Assembly (NCBI RefSeq): GCF_030052815.1
Contig: NC_079496.1
Coordinates: forward strand, 80,403,652 to 80,467,651
DNA length: 64,000 bases
Direction: 5' to 3'
DNA from: Hevea brasiliensis
Taxonomy: Eukaryota; Streptophyta; Magnoliopsida; Malpighiales; Euphorbiaceae
Positions within the stretch are counted from its first letter, which is position 1. Each line of letters begins with the position of its first letter. A program made the translations under genes and the position numbers. The notes beneath the pieces are model-generated. The model was not told the origin of the DNA, did not search any database, and saw only the letters and a list, made by a program, of their open reading frames with translations. Shown here one piece after another: positions 11,879 to 22,978 of this stretch.

Positions 11879-12481
11879 CAGGTAGACAGACGGACAGGGC
11901 AGCAGACTAGGTTGCTAGAGCATTCAGCGAGAGAGCATCGGGTATATTGAGTATACTCCATTTTGCATTTTGTACTGTAATGTATATTCACTGTATGTAT
12001 ATTTTGTTCTTGGTTTGAGCAGTTGTAAAATAAAATTGTACCTTGAAGTTGTAAAATAAATTATGAGTTATTTTGACTTTTAAAATTTGTACTGTATCTC
12101 TTTAATCTCAGTCTTTGAAAAATTATTGTGGAATTGAGTTGAGGAAAATATTGTGTTGTTTAACTGTTGGAGTTGAGATTGAGAAATATATTGAAGTGTT
12201 TTTTTACAGGTTTCCTGAAGAACTATTTTATCCAAAATACAGATGGCACTCTGCCAAAATTTTTACAGAAATTCCTAATAATTTAAATGTGTTAGTTCTA
12301 TCACTTTAGTTCAAAAAGTTTTTAACACCTGTAAATAGTGCTCACCACTATAAAAAAAGAAGTAAAAAAAGTTTTAAAATCCCTTATAGTGTATTTAATG
12401 GGTTATTAGTAGACGAAGTTGGTAATTCATTAGGTATACTACGGGATCATGTTATGCCTTACAGAGGGGTAGGGTGTAACA

Positions 12482-13769
12482 ATGTTGATTTGAGGCAGAT
12501 CATGTTGAAGGAAGCACATGAGTCTCGTTTTGCCATGCACCCTGGTGGCATAAAAATGTATAGAGGGCTAAAGGAGCATTACTGGTAGATGGTTATGAAA
12601 AAAGACATAGCAGAATTTGTTTCCAAATGCCTAACTTGTCAGCAAGTGAAGGCAGAGCATCAAGTACCCGCTGGGTTGTTACATCCACTACCAGTACCGG
12701 AATGGAAATGGGAGAGAATAACTATAGATTTTGTGATGGGACTTCTGAGGACACAGAAGAGTCATGATGTATTTTAGGTCATTATTGACATACTAACCAA
12801 GTCTGCTGATTTTCTGCCAGTCCAGATGGACTATAGTCTAGAAAGATTGGCCAAGTTGTACATAGATGAGATTGTGAGACTACATGGAGTGCCAGTATCC
12901 ATCGTATCTAACAGAGATCCTAGGTTCACTTCTAGATTCTGGGGTAGTCTTCAGAGAGCCCTAGGAACTAGATTGAACTTCAGTACGACATTCTACCCAC
13001 AAATAGATGGCCAGTCTGAGAGAGTAATTCATATCTTGGAGGACATGCTACGGGCTTGTGTAATTGAATTTGAGGGCAGTTGGGACACACACATTTGCCT
13101 TTGATTGAGTTTGCTTACAATAATAGCTACAAATCAAGCATTGGAATGCCTCCATATGAAGCTTTGTATGGCAGAAAATGTAGAACTCCGTCGTGTTGGG
13201 ATGACATGGGTGAAAGGAAGATGATTGGGCCCAAAATTATTCAGCAGACTGAGGAGAAGATCAGGGTGATCAGAGATCGACTTAAGACTACATCAGACCA
13301 TCAGAAGTCCTACATTGATTTAAAGAGAAGAGATATTGAGTATGCAGTGGGTGAGAAAGTATTCCTTAAGGTTTTTCCTTGGAAGAAAATCATGATATTC
13401 GGCAGAAAGGGGAAACTAAGTCCTTATTTTATTGGACCATATGAAGTTCTGGAAAGAGTGGGTCCTTTGGCATAACGATTGGCACTACCTCCAAAATTGG
13501 AGAAGATACATAACGCCTTCCATGTGTCTATGTTGAGGAGGTATCGATCAGACTCATCTCATGTACTACTAGTAGAGGAAATTGAAGTAAATCTAGACCT
13601 CACATATGAGGAAGAACCCATAGAGATTCTGGCTTATGAGGTGAAGCAGCTACGAAACAAGCAAATACCATTAGCGAAAGTGCTGTGGAACCATCATTCG
13701 GGCCAAGAAGCTACTTGAAAACGAGAGGAGGACATGAGGAGACAACACCCACAGCTGTTCAGAGATTGA
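12482..13769 (+). pseudogene. Integrase and chromodomain-like tail of element B (5' cut by A)
   Basis: Begins in the integrase zinc region (VDLRQIMLKEAHES) and runs to TGA 13767-13769 (QLFRD*). Stops: TAG 12586-12588 for the second Trp of HYWW, and TAG at 12775-12777 for Trp. The second catalytic Asp is lost: VSNRDPRF (AAC) in place of VSDRDPRF. The catalytic Glu remains (QSERV). A frameshift near 13090 moves the reading to the frame that covers 13080-13475 (GPY/F region), and a TAA follows GPLA where other elements have Tyr. The C-terminal tail (EEPIEILAYEVKQLRNKQ) is well kept. Confidence 0.9.
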
Positions 13770-13802
13770 TACAAGGTAAAATTTTGAGACGAAATTTATT
13801 TT

Positions 13803-13830
13803 AAGGGGGGGGGGGGGGGGAGGGGGGGAG
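13803..13830 (+). promoter_or_regulatory. Expanded polypurine tract, element B
   Basis: AA, then 16 G, A, 7 G, AG, directly before the 3' LTR. The normal tract in A and F has 7 G, so this looks like a duplicated or slipped tract. It could also be partly an assembly or sequencing artefact of the G run. Confidence 0.8.
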
Positions 13831-14005
13831 AATTATAACACCCCTATTTGTATAGCCTGGTATATTTTACTATTTCGGTGACCGGTGTCGATCCGGACAA
13901 TTAGGGGGATTAGAACCACACTTAAGACAACTAGATAAGCCTTAAACCTAAATAATTAGTAATTGACAATTAGTTAAGTATAAATAAGAAAAACAGAACA
14001 TACGA

Positions 14006-14055
14006 AGTTAAATGAGCCGAGAGTCACAGCGATGGGTGACCTTCTCGGGAAGGAC
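14006..14055 (+). promoter_or_regulatory. 5S rRNA-like block in B LTR
   Basis: The best match to 5S rRNA in the window: AGTTAA, then CGAGAGT, GATGGGTGACCT and CGGGAAG, in 5S order with small gaps. The CGAGAGT word is not kept in element A, which argues that all copies descend from one longer 5S-like ancestor. Confidence 0.75.
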
Positions 14056-15315
14056 TGCGAAGTCGATTTAAACTCAAATTTCAAACCGTAAAATGTGACG
14101 CTGCGGTCCTTAGGACTATTATGAATACAGTGGAAAAGAGAAAATCATGTAAAAGAATTGTTAAGCCAGTCAAATAATTAGGTCAGGGAGCCGGAAGAAA
14201 TATTGAATTATTAACAAACCGGGTTGAACGGGCGAAGGGCAATTTAGTCAATTGACCCCGAGAGCTGACTCCTAACCTAACTGTCAAATAAAATTAGAGA
14301 AAAGAAAATTTTAGAGTCGGGAATTAAATTCAAGAACTAATGGAAAAATAAATAAAAAAAAAAGAAAAAGGAAAAAGTGAAAAAGTTATGACATCATCAT
14401 GCATGACATAATGCATGGCATAATAAATCCAATTTTAAATTTTGAAAAATGGGATAATTATCTACTTAAATGACCAAATAAAAAAAGAAGAAATTAAATT
14501 AAAAAAAAAAATCATTTTTGTTGTCTTCACCTTCATTGTTGCTGTCCACCTCTCCTCTTTCATCTCTTTCATTTTCTTAACCTCCTCCATTGAAGCTCAC
14601 TAAAAGCTTCTTAATTTCTTAGTTAAAACTTGTAGTTGAGTCTTGTTAAGAAGATTGAAAAGAGAAAATTTGAAGAAAGCTTGAAGAATCAAGAAGTTAG
14701 AAAGCTCCACTTGAGGTAAGCTCTCTTCCTTAATGTTGATTGAATTATAAGTATAGAAGTAAGATGAAAGTGGTTAGAAATACATGAAATCATGCAAAAT
14801 CATGCCTATCTAGAACCCTAGTAATTTCGGCCAGTAGCAAACTAATGTTGAAATTGGTGATTTTGATGCAAATAACGAAGTGGTTAAGTGTAAGTGAGGG
14901 TATGAGTGCTAAATATGCATTTAGAATTCAACAAATGAGTTAGATATGAAAGTTAGGGTTTTGACCTAGAGTTTGGGAGGTAAAAATGTGAGAATTGGTC
15001 AAATGTTGTGTTTGACCTTGTGTGAGATGAAAAATGGTCATTTGTGACCAATTGAGATGTGATGGAAGTGTTAGAAGTGAGTTTAAATTCGGATTGAAAA
15101 TGGTCATGCTGCAGGCAGTAGGACCAAAACTGAAAATTTGTGAGTCCAATTGGTATGAGACTAATTGAGAATGAAAATAGACACAAAATGAAACATTTTT
15201 TATTTAGGAATCATGCCCAAAAAGTGACCAAAATCTAGCGAACAAATTGACCAAATCGAGATTTATGCAGTCTGACCTGTACAAAAATGACCAAATGAAC
15301 AGTGGTTGTTCATTT

Positions 15316-15571
15316 GGCCATAACTTGGGCTAGGTAGATCTAAATGACCTGAAATTTTACCAGTGGACAGCTGAGATATAGACCTAAAATGTTTATGAAG
15401 AATAAAAGCCCAAATTATGCCCTTAACCTAGTCATTTGGCCACCCAAAGTTGGTGACCTGAACTACCAGAACCAGTTTGGTGCCCTGAAATCTGGGTTAA
15501 GTCCAATCCGGCAGCCATGATTCAAATGGCTATAACTTGAGCTACAAAAATCAAATTGGAGTGATTCAAAA
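15316..15571 (+). repeat. CCATAACTTG modules in B LTR
   Basis: Copies start at 15316 (GGCCATAACTTGGGCTAGG) and 15528 (GGCTATAACTTGAGCTAC), 212 bases apart. The second runs into GGAGTGATTCAAAAA. Confidence 0.65.
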
Positions 15572-16600
15572 ATGAGAATAAATTTAAGACAATAGGGAAC
15601 ATTTTCTATGAAGAAAGTTTTTACAAATTCTAACAGAAAAATGACCAATGGAACAGTGCAACATAAGACACCAAAACTAAAAAATTGCAAATTTGCCTAA
15701 AAGACTTAGATTTTAAGTAAACAACCAAAACTAATAAATTTAGTAACCAAAATGTGATATGTGGGTGAAGTTGGAATTTGCATACCTATTAAGCCTTAGA
15801 AAGTCAACAAATTGACTTGAATAGTGTAGTGAATAGTAACCCTAAAACACAAATTTTAAAGAACGTCAAGTTTAGCACATTAGAGCTAGGTAAAAGTGAA
15901 TTTAAATTTATTTTTGGATTTTATGCTAAGTTATGATACTGAAACACTGTGAAACTTTGTATTTCAGTGGAAAAGAACACCGAGAAAAATCCCAAGGTGT
16001 CGAGTCAAGGCCAAAAGGTGGCTCATATAAGGTTTGTGCACAACGTAGAATTTCTGTAAATTTTGTTCTGCATATTGTTTTGAATAATTTGAAATATTGA
16101 ATTGTGACATCATTGTGATGAAATATTTATTATGCTTTTAATTTAAATTGTTGAAAGTTATTTGAGTATATTTGAGGTGGCATAAATATTTAGTAAATTA
16201 TTAAGATAATTTTTGAAACCACAGTGTCATGACCATATATTTGAAAACCTCACTAGCATGACTAGTAGGGATAATCAGTTTTGAATTTTGATTCCTTCTC
16301 TGGCTGAAGTGTTGAGGTGTGTGCCAGTAGAAGAAGAAATTGATGGATATCCATATATTTGAGCTAGCTAGCCTTGTGATGTGACTTCTTCTTAGCCTCT
16401 GGCTATTAAGATTATATTTGTTTCGAATGGTATGATATAACTGTGGGTTTTATGAAATTGTTTTTGATACTTCGAAATGAAATTGTTTGGATTAAAATCT
16501 CATAATTCATGTTTTGTATTTAATTCTCATGTTCAGTCTAATTTTTGAATAAATATGATTTAAATTCTGCATAAATATTATTTTAGTATATTGTGCACCA

Positions 16601-16639
16601 CTGAGTCCTAGTACTCAGCGATAGCTGTTATTATTGTCG
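16601..16639 (+). other. Twin hairpin in B LTR
   Basis: CTGAGT/ACTCAG followed by CGATAG/TTGTCG with G-U pairs. The first stem's sixth pair is T-A where element A has A-T and family II LTRs have C-G. Confidence 0.65.
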
Positions 16640-17522
16640 CAGATATAGAGACTAGAGGAGCAGCAGATTGAGTTACTAAGGATTGAGGAGCTACCTGCTT
16701 TGAAGCTATCGGGTATAATTTATATTCTGACTGTAAAAATTTATTTTGATTTATGTAATATATGTAAAGGTATGGACATGTAAAACTGGTCTTGAGCAGT
16801 TTGTATAAAGTTTATATAAAGTTTGTAATAAATTTTAGTTTGAATTTCTCTTAGTGTAAATTTTTTCAATGATGTATATAAATTATTTTATCTTTAATGA
16901 AATATGAAAGGAAGTATTTTGCTTAAAATTGAATGAAATTGATTAATGATATTTTGATGATTGTTGAATATTGGAAATTGTGGATTTGAATTTTTGGAAA
17001 TTGGTAAATGATGTTGAAATTGATTGGGATGGTTGTGAATTTGAAGAAGTTGTTGAGACAAATTATTGGAAGTGCTTTTTACAAGTATTTGAAGAACTGT
17101 TTTCTCAAAATATAGACGACAGTCTGCTGAAATTTTTATAAAATTTGTGGAAAAATAAAATGGGACAAAAATTTTAACTAGTTTTCAAACTCTAATTAAA
17201 TGTTTTAATACCTATTAGAAAATACTCACCACTTATAAAGGTAAGAAAATTGTTTTAAAATCCCTTGTAGGGTACTTAATGAGTTATCGGTAGGTGAAGT
17301 TCGGTAGTTCATTAGGTATTCTATGGGATCATGTTATGCCTTACAGAGGGGTAGGGTGTGATAGGGTTACAACTTTTGGTAGAGACCACCAAGCCCAGAA
17401 ATGCCATTAACCAAGTCAAATTGATTGCCCAAGTTGGGTTAGAAAAACTGGCCGAATTGACTTTGACTTAAAAATGACCTAATTGTGCAATATAAGTGTA
17501 ACTTGACCTGCCATAGTAAAAT

Positions 17523-18600
17523 GACCATATCTTGGTCTACACAACTCCAAATGACTTGAAATTTATACCGTTGGAAAGCTTAGACATAGAGCTACAACTT
17601 TGGTGAAGATCACAGAACCCAGAAATGTCATTTACTAAGTTAAACTGCTTGCACAAATTGAGATAACAAAACTGTCTAGAACCATTGCAACCCAGAATTT
17701 GACCATATGAAAAGTAGTCACTCATTTGACCATAACTCACTCAAAACAGGTCCAAATGACCTTAAATTTATATCCATGGAAAGATTAGACATAGAGCTAA
17801 AACTCTTATGAAGGCACTAAAGCCCAGAAATGACTAGAACCAAGTCAAATTGATTGCCCAAATTAGGGTACCAAATCTGCCAGAATTGAACTTGACCTAA
17901 AAATGACCTAAAGTTGCATTGAAAATGCAATCTATCTAACTTTAGTAAATTGACCATATCTTGGTCTATACAACTCAGAATGACCTGAAATCTATGCCAA
18001 AAGTTCAATAAGACATAAGCCTACAATATTGAAATTTTGACTAGAACCCAAAAATCAAGGGAACTAGGCCAATTAAGTTGATTAAGTTGACACACTAAAT
18101 CTGGAATTGGTACAATTGACCATTAAGTTTAGAAAATTTAAATAGGCATATCTCCCACAAAAAGTATCCAAATGTAATGAGCCATACCAATTTGGAAAGC
18201 TAAGAAGAGACCTAAAGCTTTATTTTAGGCAACTTCCTCAAATTATAAATGTATAAGACCAGAATTTAAGATTAAGGCCATTAACCTAATTGAGGACCAT
18301 GCCAATATAGGACCTTTGAGTCCAAGTCAATAATTTGACTATAAATAATTCCATAAAACTTAACAAATTACAAGTAAAATTTTTTATTGACCCTAAGACA
18401 TAGGGCAACAATACTTATGAAGAATACTAAACCTCGATGTTATTACAAATAGTCCAAATAAATTAGTAAATTTATAACCAAAAATGCCTAATAAGGAATT
18501 CAAAATTTAGAATTGACCTAATTATGGTTAAATGACCATAACTTGAGTTATACAACCCAAAATGAAGTAATTCAAAAAGGGAATTAAAGAAGAAACAATA
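17523..18600 (+). repeat. Six degenerate ~200-base tandem modules in LTR D
   Basis: Module starts at 17523, 17728, 17952, 18145, 18337 and 18534, with spacings of 205, 224, 193, 192 and 197. Early copies contain GACCATA..TTGGTCTA, (T)CCAAATGACC and GGAAAG.TTAGACATAGAGCTA; later ones are more decayed. Confidence 0.7.
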
Positions 18601-19780
18601 AGAAACAATTTGATGAAGAGAATTTTGCTAATTTCACCCTATAGCCTGACCCAATGGAACTATAACAATTGGCCATGAAATCTGAAAAATTGGAATCACA
18701 TATTATTAGCATTGAATTAAGTTTGGAAATCAATGCTAATAAGTATAAACTCAAAATGAGGAATCCTAGTGCAACTAGAACCAACATATCTATTCAGTGT
18801 GGAAAAGCTAACGTTTATGTTTGACTAGTAATGTGAATAAAAAAAATAATGACTTAATAAACCACGTGAATGTATGAATGGGACATTAGTCCTTATTATC
18901 AGAGACATGAAAAATGCTTTGAGCACAATGGTACTTCAGAATAATTGATATGAAATGTGATCTGTCTGATGATCTACTGAATAATTGTGACATGTTGATA
19001 CTAGAATCAACCTATCCATGATGCATAAAAAGGTCAATAATTTTGTTGACCAGTGAAAGGCATAATGACTAATAAATCCTAAAATTAAAAAATTAAATAT
19101 TTAAGTTTGTAAATGCCCTAGTATTGCCTAGTTGACTAGTTTGGATAGGTTGACATACCAATAGGGTTGTGACAGCTATATTGTAAATGGCTTCATGCCA
19201 TACTATGTTTTATGGCTCATTATGCCACACTATGATTTTAATAGCCTATGGCTATACGAATTATGTTATGATACCTGACTTATTGCCTGATTGTTTATAT
19301 GGCTTTTTAGCCCCACTATTTGCACACCGGGAGATACTTTGTGACCGATGGTGTGACGGCCCGAGGTACTAGATACCCAGAGCTAGTATATCCATTTATC
19401 CAATCTGGTTAGTGTATAGGCTACACGGGCAGTCAATTAAAACATTATTCAATTCAGGCAGTTAAGTATAATGAAATTTCAGTACAATTAAATTAAGTAT
19501 TGAATGAAATGAGTAAAAGAGATTAGCAATAGAAACATAACAAAAATACAATTTGCAGAACCATAGAGACTTAAAATACAATATAGTTAGAATAATTCGT
19601 ATACTGAGTATATTTACTGAAAGGTTATAAACTAAGCACTTCCAAAGATGAACAAACTAGTATATAAGATAGTTGATACTAGAAATACCATACTAAATTA
19701 AATTGATTCCTGAGTATCCGAATTATGATTTATTTCTTTCTTTATTTGCATATATTATTTCTTGTTATACTATTGCACCA

Positions 19781-19823
19781 CTAAGCAGAAATGCTTAGCG
19801 CAATGGAATTGTTTTCCTTGCGC
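19781..19823 (+). other. Twin hairpin in LTR D
   Basis: CTAAGC/GCTTAG with loop AGAAAT, followed by GCGCAA/TTGCGC. Both stems use different pairs from A and B but keep pairing. Confidence 0.65.
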
Positions 19824-20392
19824 AGGTGCTTCGACTGAGATTTTGGAGTCCAAATCTGCAGAAGTGTCAGAAGAGTTCAAGGTTGTCATCTCTTCAGCAA
19901 TGCATGTAGATAGAGTTCATATTTACACATGTTATGTATTTTGTTCATTCTAAGTATATTGTAAATTATTTATATATCCTGTACTTAACATACTTATGTA
20001 ATTAGTTGGCAAATTATGTAAGATAATGAAATGTAAGAATTCTAATATATGAGTTAAGTATCTGATCATGATGATTCTAATTGAGATTGAGTAAGAAATT
20101 TTGAGACTGATTCTAAGTTGTGAATTTGAGTATATATTGAAATTGTTTTTGGCAGGTTCAGATGAACTGTTAGTCCAAATTACAGTCGGCACTCTGCTGG
20201 ATTGTCATTAAAATTTTTGAAATTTCTAGATTAGTCAGATTTTGATAAACAGTAAAAATAGCCTAAACCTTAGATAAAGTTTTTGAACAAGTAAATCAAG
20301 AAAGGTAATGAAATCAGATAAGATCAGGTGCTCCGGCACTCCGTGTGACACGCCTTGCTCGGCTACAATGTAGACGGGTGAGGGGTGTTACA

Positions 20393-20863
20393 CTACCTGA
20401 GTCATTTGGAAATTTTGTGACAAATTTCCATATGACTAAGCAGGAATACACCTTGGCTGATCTACTTAACATGCTGATTATTGCCCAAAAGAATATGCCA
20501 GGCAATAAAGAAAAAGAGGTAGCTTTGATTGCATCTTCTTCTGCTGGAAAGTCCAACAAGAAGAAGGGCAATAAGAAAAAGAAATCTCAAATTCCTGGTC
20601 CTTCCAAGAAGATAGCTAAACAAAAAGGGAAGACCAAAGCTGATGGAGGCAAAGGAAAGTGTTTCCACTGCCATAAGGATAGGCACTGGAAAAGGAACTG
20701 CCCAGAGTATCTTGCTTCTCTGAAGAATAAGAAGGATAGACCTTCAAAAGGTATGTCTATGTCTTGTTATTTAGATTCTAATGATACTCATAGTTCATCT
20801 ACAGCTTGGGTTTTAGATACTGGTGCCAGTTTTCACATTTCTTATGATATGCAGGAACTAGCA
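20393..20863 (+). pseudogene. gag end and protease start of copia element E
   Basis: Joined abruptly to LTR D at 20392/20393. It reads LPESFGNFVTNFHMTKQEYTL, a Lys-rich stretch, the zinc knuckle CFHCHKDRHWKRNC (CX2CX4HX4C) at about 20660-20700, then WVLDTGASFHI, the protease active site with Asp-Thr-Gly. Reading stops where element I inserted after ELA; it resumes at 26671 as ANSSSLHS. The frame is open over this segment. Confidence 0.9.
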
Positions 20864-22978
20864 TGAAGGAGCAGAAGCATGAAAAACATAAGTTTAGATC
20901 GTTGAATTCAAAAATTTTCTTCTAGGGTATCATGCATCATGCAAGATTCATTATTTATCTATTTGATTTCAATGTTAAACAGTATATTAAAACTTTTTTA
21001 ATATGTTTTTGGATCTACATTTGCCATTTAAGATTTTAAAATTAACATATTAATTCATTAGAACCCTAGATTAAATAAAAAATAAGTGCACTAACCTTTT
21101 GATGCACTGTAGTTATGTTTGGTACCTTTGGGATGCACCTAGGACACCAGATGTTGTCCCTCTAGCTTGTCCACACCAAGATCACCAATGGCAGTCCCTT
21201 GAACAACTTCTCAAGCCTTTCCAATCAATTAAAAATTGAGGTTTTTCCATTTATAGAGATTACAGATATATATAGGACACTAGAAACGATTTCTAGCAAT
21301 TTTAATTCAAGAGAATGTTGGCAATTCTCTTTGAATTCATGAGAGATGAAGAAGAACAGAGGAGAGAGCTTCTTGGGGTGGCGGCACATATGAAAGAATA
21401 GCAGATTGTTTTTTTTTGTTCTTTCATCCTTTCCCTTATATAGCTAGGTCATCACTTAAAACCCTTGCCACATGTCATCTTCTGATTGGCTCTAGTTTAA
21501 TTGACCCAATTACATTTTGCCAAGTGTCAAACTTAGGCTTAATCTTGACTTTTATCATCTTACATGATTAAAAGACAAATGGCAAACTTATGTGCGTGCC
21601 ATGTGTCACCATCTCATGGTGCCACATGTCACCTTGTGAAATGACTAAAATACCCTTGTGTCTTAATTTTGAGTTCTCAACCCAAAATAATTATTTCTCT
21701 TCTTCTAATCAATTTATATCAAATATAAATTAATTAATTAATTAATCTCTATTAATTAATTTCTCATAATTAAATTTATATTTAAACACTTTAAATATAA
21801 ATTTAACTTATACTATATATCCAATAACCTAGATTTGGTTTCAAGCCATGCTAGGGACTTTGCAATCTAATTGCAAACCAAACTTATTTAATTAATCAAT
21901 TAAACTCTTTAACTAATTAATTAAATTACATTTAACTTGGTAATTACTTGTGTATATGTGTGACTTACTAGGTTCATCACTAATTGGCAATGAGATATGA
22001 TATTAACTCTTAATATCATCAGAACTCTTTCTTACCATAAATGATTTCTCTAAATCATTTTATGCACCTTATAGACAATGGTTAACAGCTAGCATAGCAT
22101 GCCATGGCCACTCAATTAGTAATAAGGAATACCTTAAATGAACCTTTTATCATATGTTACCATGCACTAGAATCTCTCTGTTACAAAATCCCAATTCGAG
22201 TTGGAGTCATGGTTTATGTCAAACCCCATTTGCTATGAATATTATGTTCTCTTTTAATTTCAATTCTTGTTTAAAAAGATTTTCTCATCAGAAACTCTTT
22301 TCTGATTAAATCTATCTGTCCTGGCCAGGAACTTGAAACATCAAGAACAATTAAATGAACATAGGATTTTATCCCTATTTACTTAGGGTAACAGATTCCT
22401 TCTTGATCAACACCTACCTCTATATATAACTAGTAGGAGCCAACACATGCCCATATACCCATACACAGTACAAGTATGAAAGTAGCATCAAACTCAAACC
22501 ACCTATATACAAGATAACTGTGCTATCTCAAGTCTAAAGATTATATGCACTGATGTGATTTATGACAATGCATTGACAAGAGTAAAATCTATGTGCTTGT
22601 CATAAATGTCCCTGGTTCGGCTTACTTGTCATGGATAAGTGCCTATCATGCTTGTTATATGGCATGAGACTCACCATTCCATCTTATTTACATCTCATAT
22701 AAATAACTTGGAAACAAATTTGATTACAATCTTTTTGGATAAGTCATGTCCTTATTGTGAAGTATCCTCGATTGTGAACTAATTAATGATACTTTGTGCT
22801 AGAAATACTGTCACTCATATTCTTAACAACTTAAGAATAGAATTTTTAACCAAATATCAATGGACCTTTTCTATTACACAAATTTATTATGTAAACGGAA
22901 AAGTGAAAATGCATTTTTATTAATAAAACATGTACAAGATACATACTAAATGATATGCTCTAGGACATACTACTAACA
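20864..22978 (-). repeat. 3' LTR of element I (2,115 bases)
   Basis: On the minus strand it starts TGTTAGTAGTATG and ends CTGCTCCTTCA. It pairs with 24562-26670. It contains AT-rich palindromic runs of TTAA units and, near its 5' end on the minus strand, an AATAAA-containing stretch. No coding content. Confidence 0.92.
21729..21768. repeat. AT-rich TTAA microsatellite in copia LTR
   Basis: Repeated TTAA/AATT units that can fold on themselves. The equivalent tracts near 25417-25455 and 35680-35780 (same LTR family) differ in unit number, as expected from slippage. Confidence 0.8.

Larger units (their letters stand above)
1..12481 (+). mobile_element. Element A: Ty3/gypsy chromovirus (Tekay-like), nearly complete
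   Basis: Complete apart from about 87 bases at its 5' end: position 1 matches position 8729 of the 3' LTR, which starts at 8642. The order is 5' LTR, initiator-Met-tRNA primer site, gag, protease, RT, RNase H, integrase with chromodomain-like tail, polypurine tract, 3' LTR. The long LTRs, single gag-pol frame and C-terminal tail fit the Tekay/Del chromoviruses (family knowledge; clade is inference). It sits inside the integrase gene of element B, which resumes at 12482. The expected downstream TSD copy is ATGTT (12482-12486); the upstream copy is outside the window. Multiple stops and two frameshifts make it non-autonomous. Confidence 0.93.
8642..12481 (+). repeat. 3' LTR of element A (complete, 3,840 bases)
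   Basis: Starts TGTAACACCC directly after AGAAT and ends GGGTGTAACA, giving nearly perfect 10-base terminal inverted repeats with TG..CA ends. Integrase sequence of element B begins immediately after. At 3.84 kb it is long for an LTR but in keeping with Tekay/Del-type elements. No conserved coding content. Confidence 0.95.
12482..17363 (+). mobile_element. Element B: Ty3/gypsy chromovirus, 3' part, split by element A
   Basis: Only the part from the integrase HHCC region to the 3' LTR is in the window; the 5' part must lie upstream of element A. Its LTR is of the same family as F. It is itself inserted in LTR D, whose interrupted sequence resumes at 17364. Confidence 0.9.
13834..17363 (+). 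repeat. 3' LTR of element B (about 3.53 kb)
   Basis: Starts TATAACACCCC, where relatives have TGTAACACCCC. It ends GGGTGTGATA, where relatives end GGGTGTGACA. Both terminal changes are transitions. The right boundary is uncertain by a few bases because D sequence may supply the final ATAGGG. It shares with F the 5S-like block, the twin hairpin and the CCTCTCTGGCTGAAGTGTTG block. The small antisense frames have no recognisable product. Confidence 0.88.
17364..20392 (+). repeat. LTR D: 3' portion of a family II gypsy LTR
   Basis: Ends in GGGTGAGGGGTGTTACA, like LTRs L, G and J, and directly abuts copia gag at 20393. Its 5' end is missing because B inserted into it; that part should lie beyond the left edge. 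It could be a solo LTR or the 3' LTR of a larger element. No internal gypsy sequence lies between it and copia E on this side. Coding potential is absent. Confidence 0.85.

Noticed and set aside
21729..21768. Matrix attachment or replication origin signal in AT-rich TTAA runs
   Set aside because: The runs are simple repeats inside a copia LTR and vary in length between copies; no further support.
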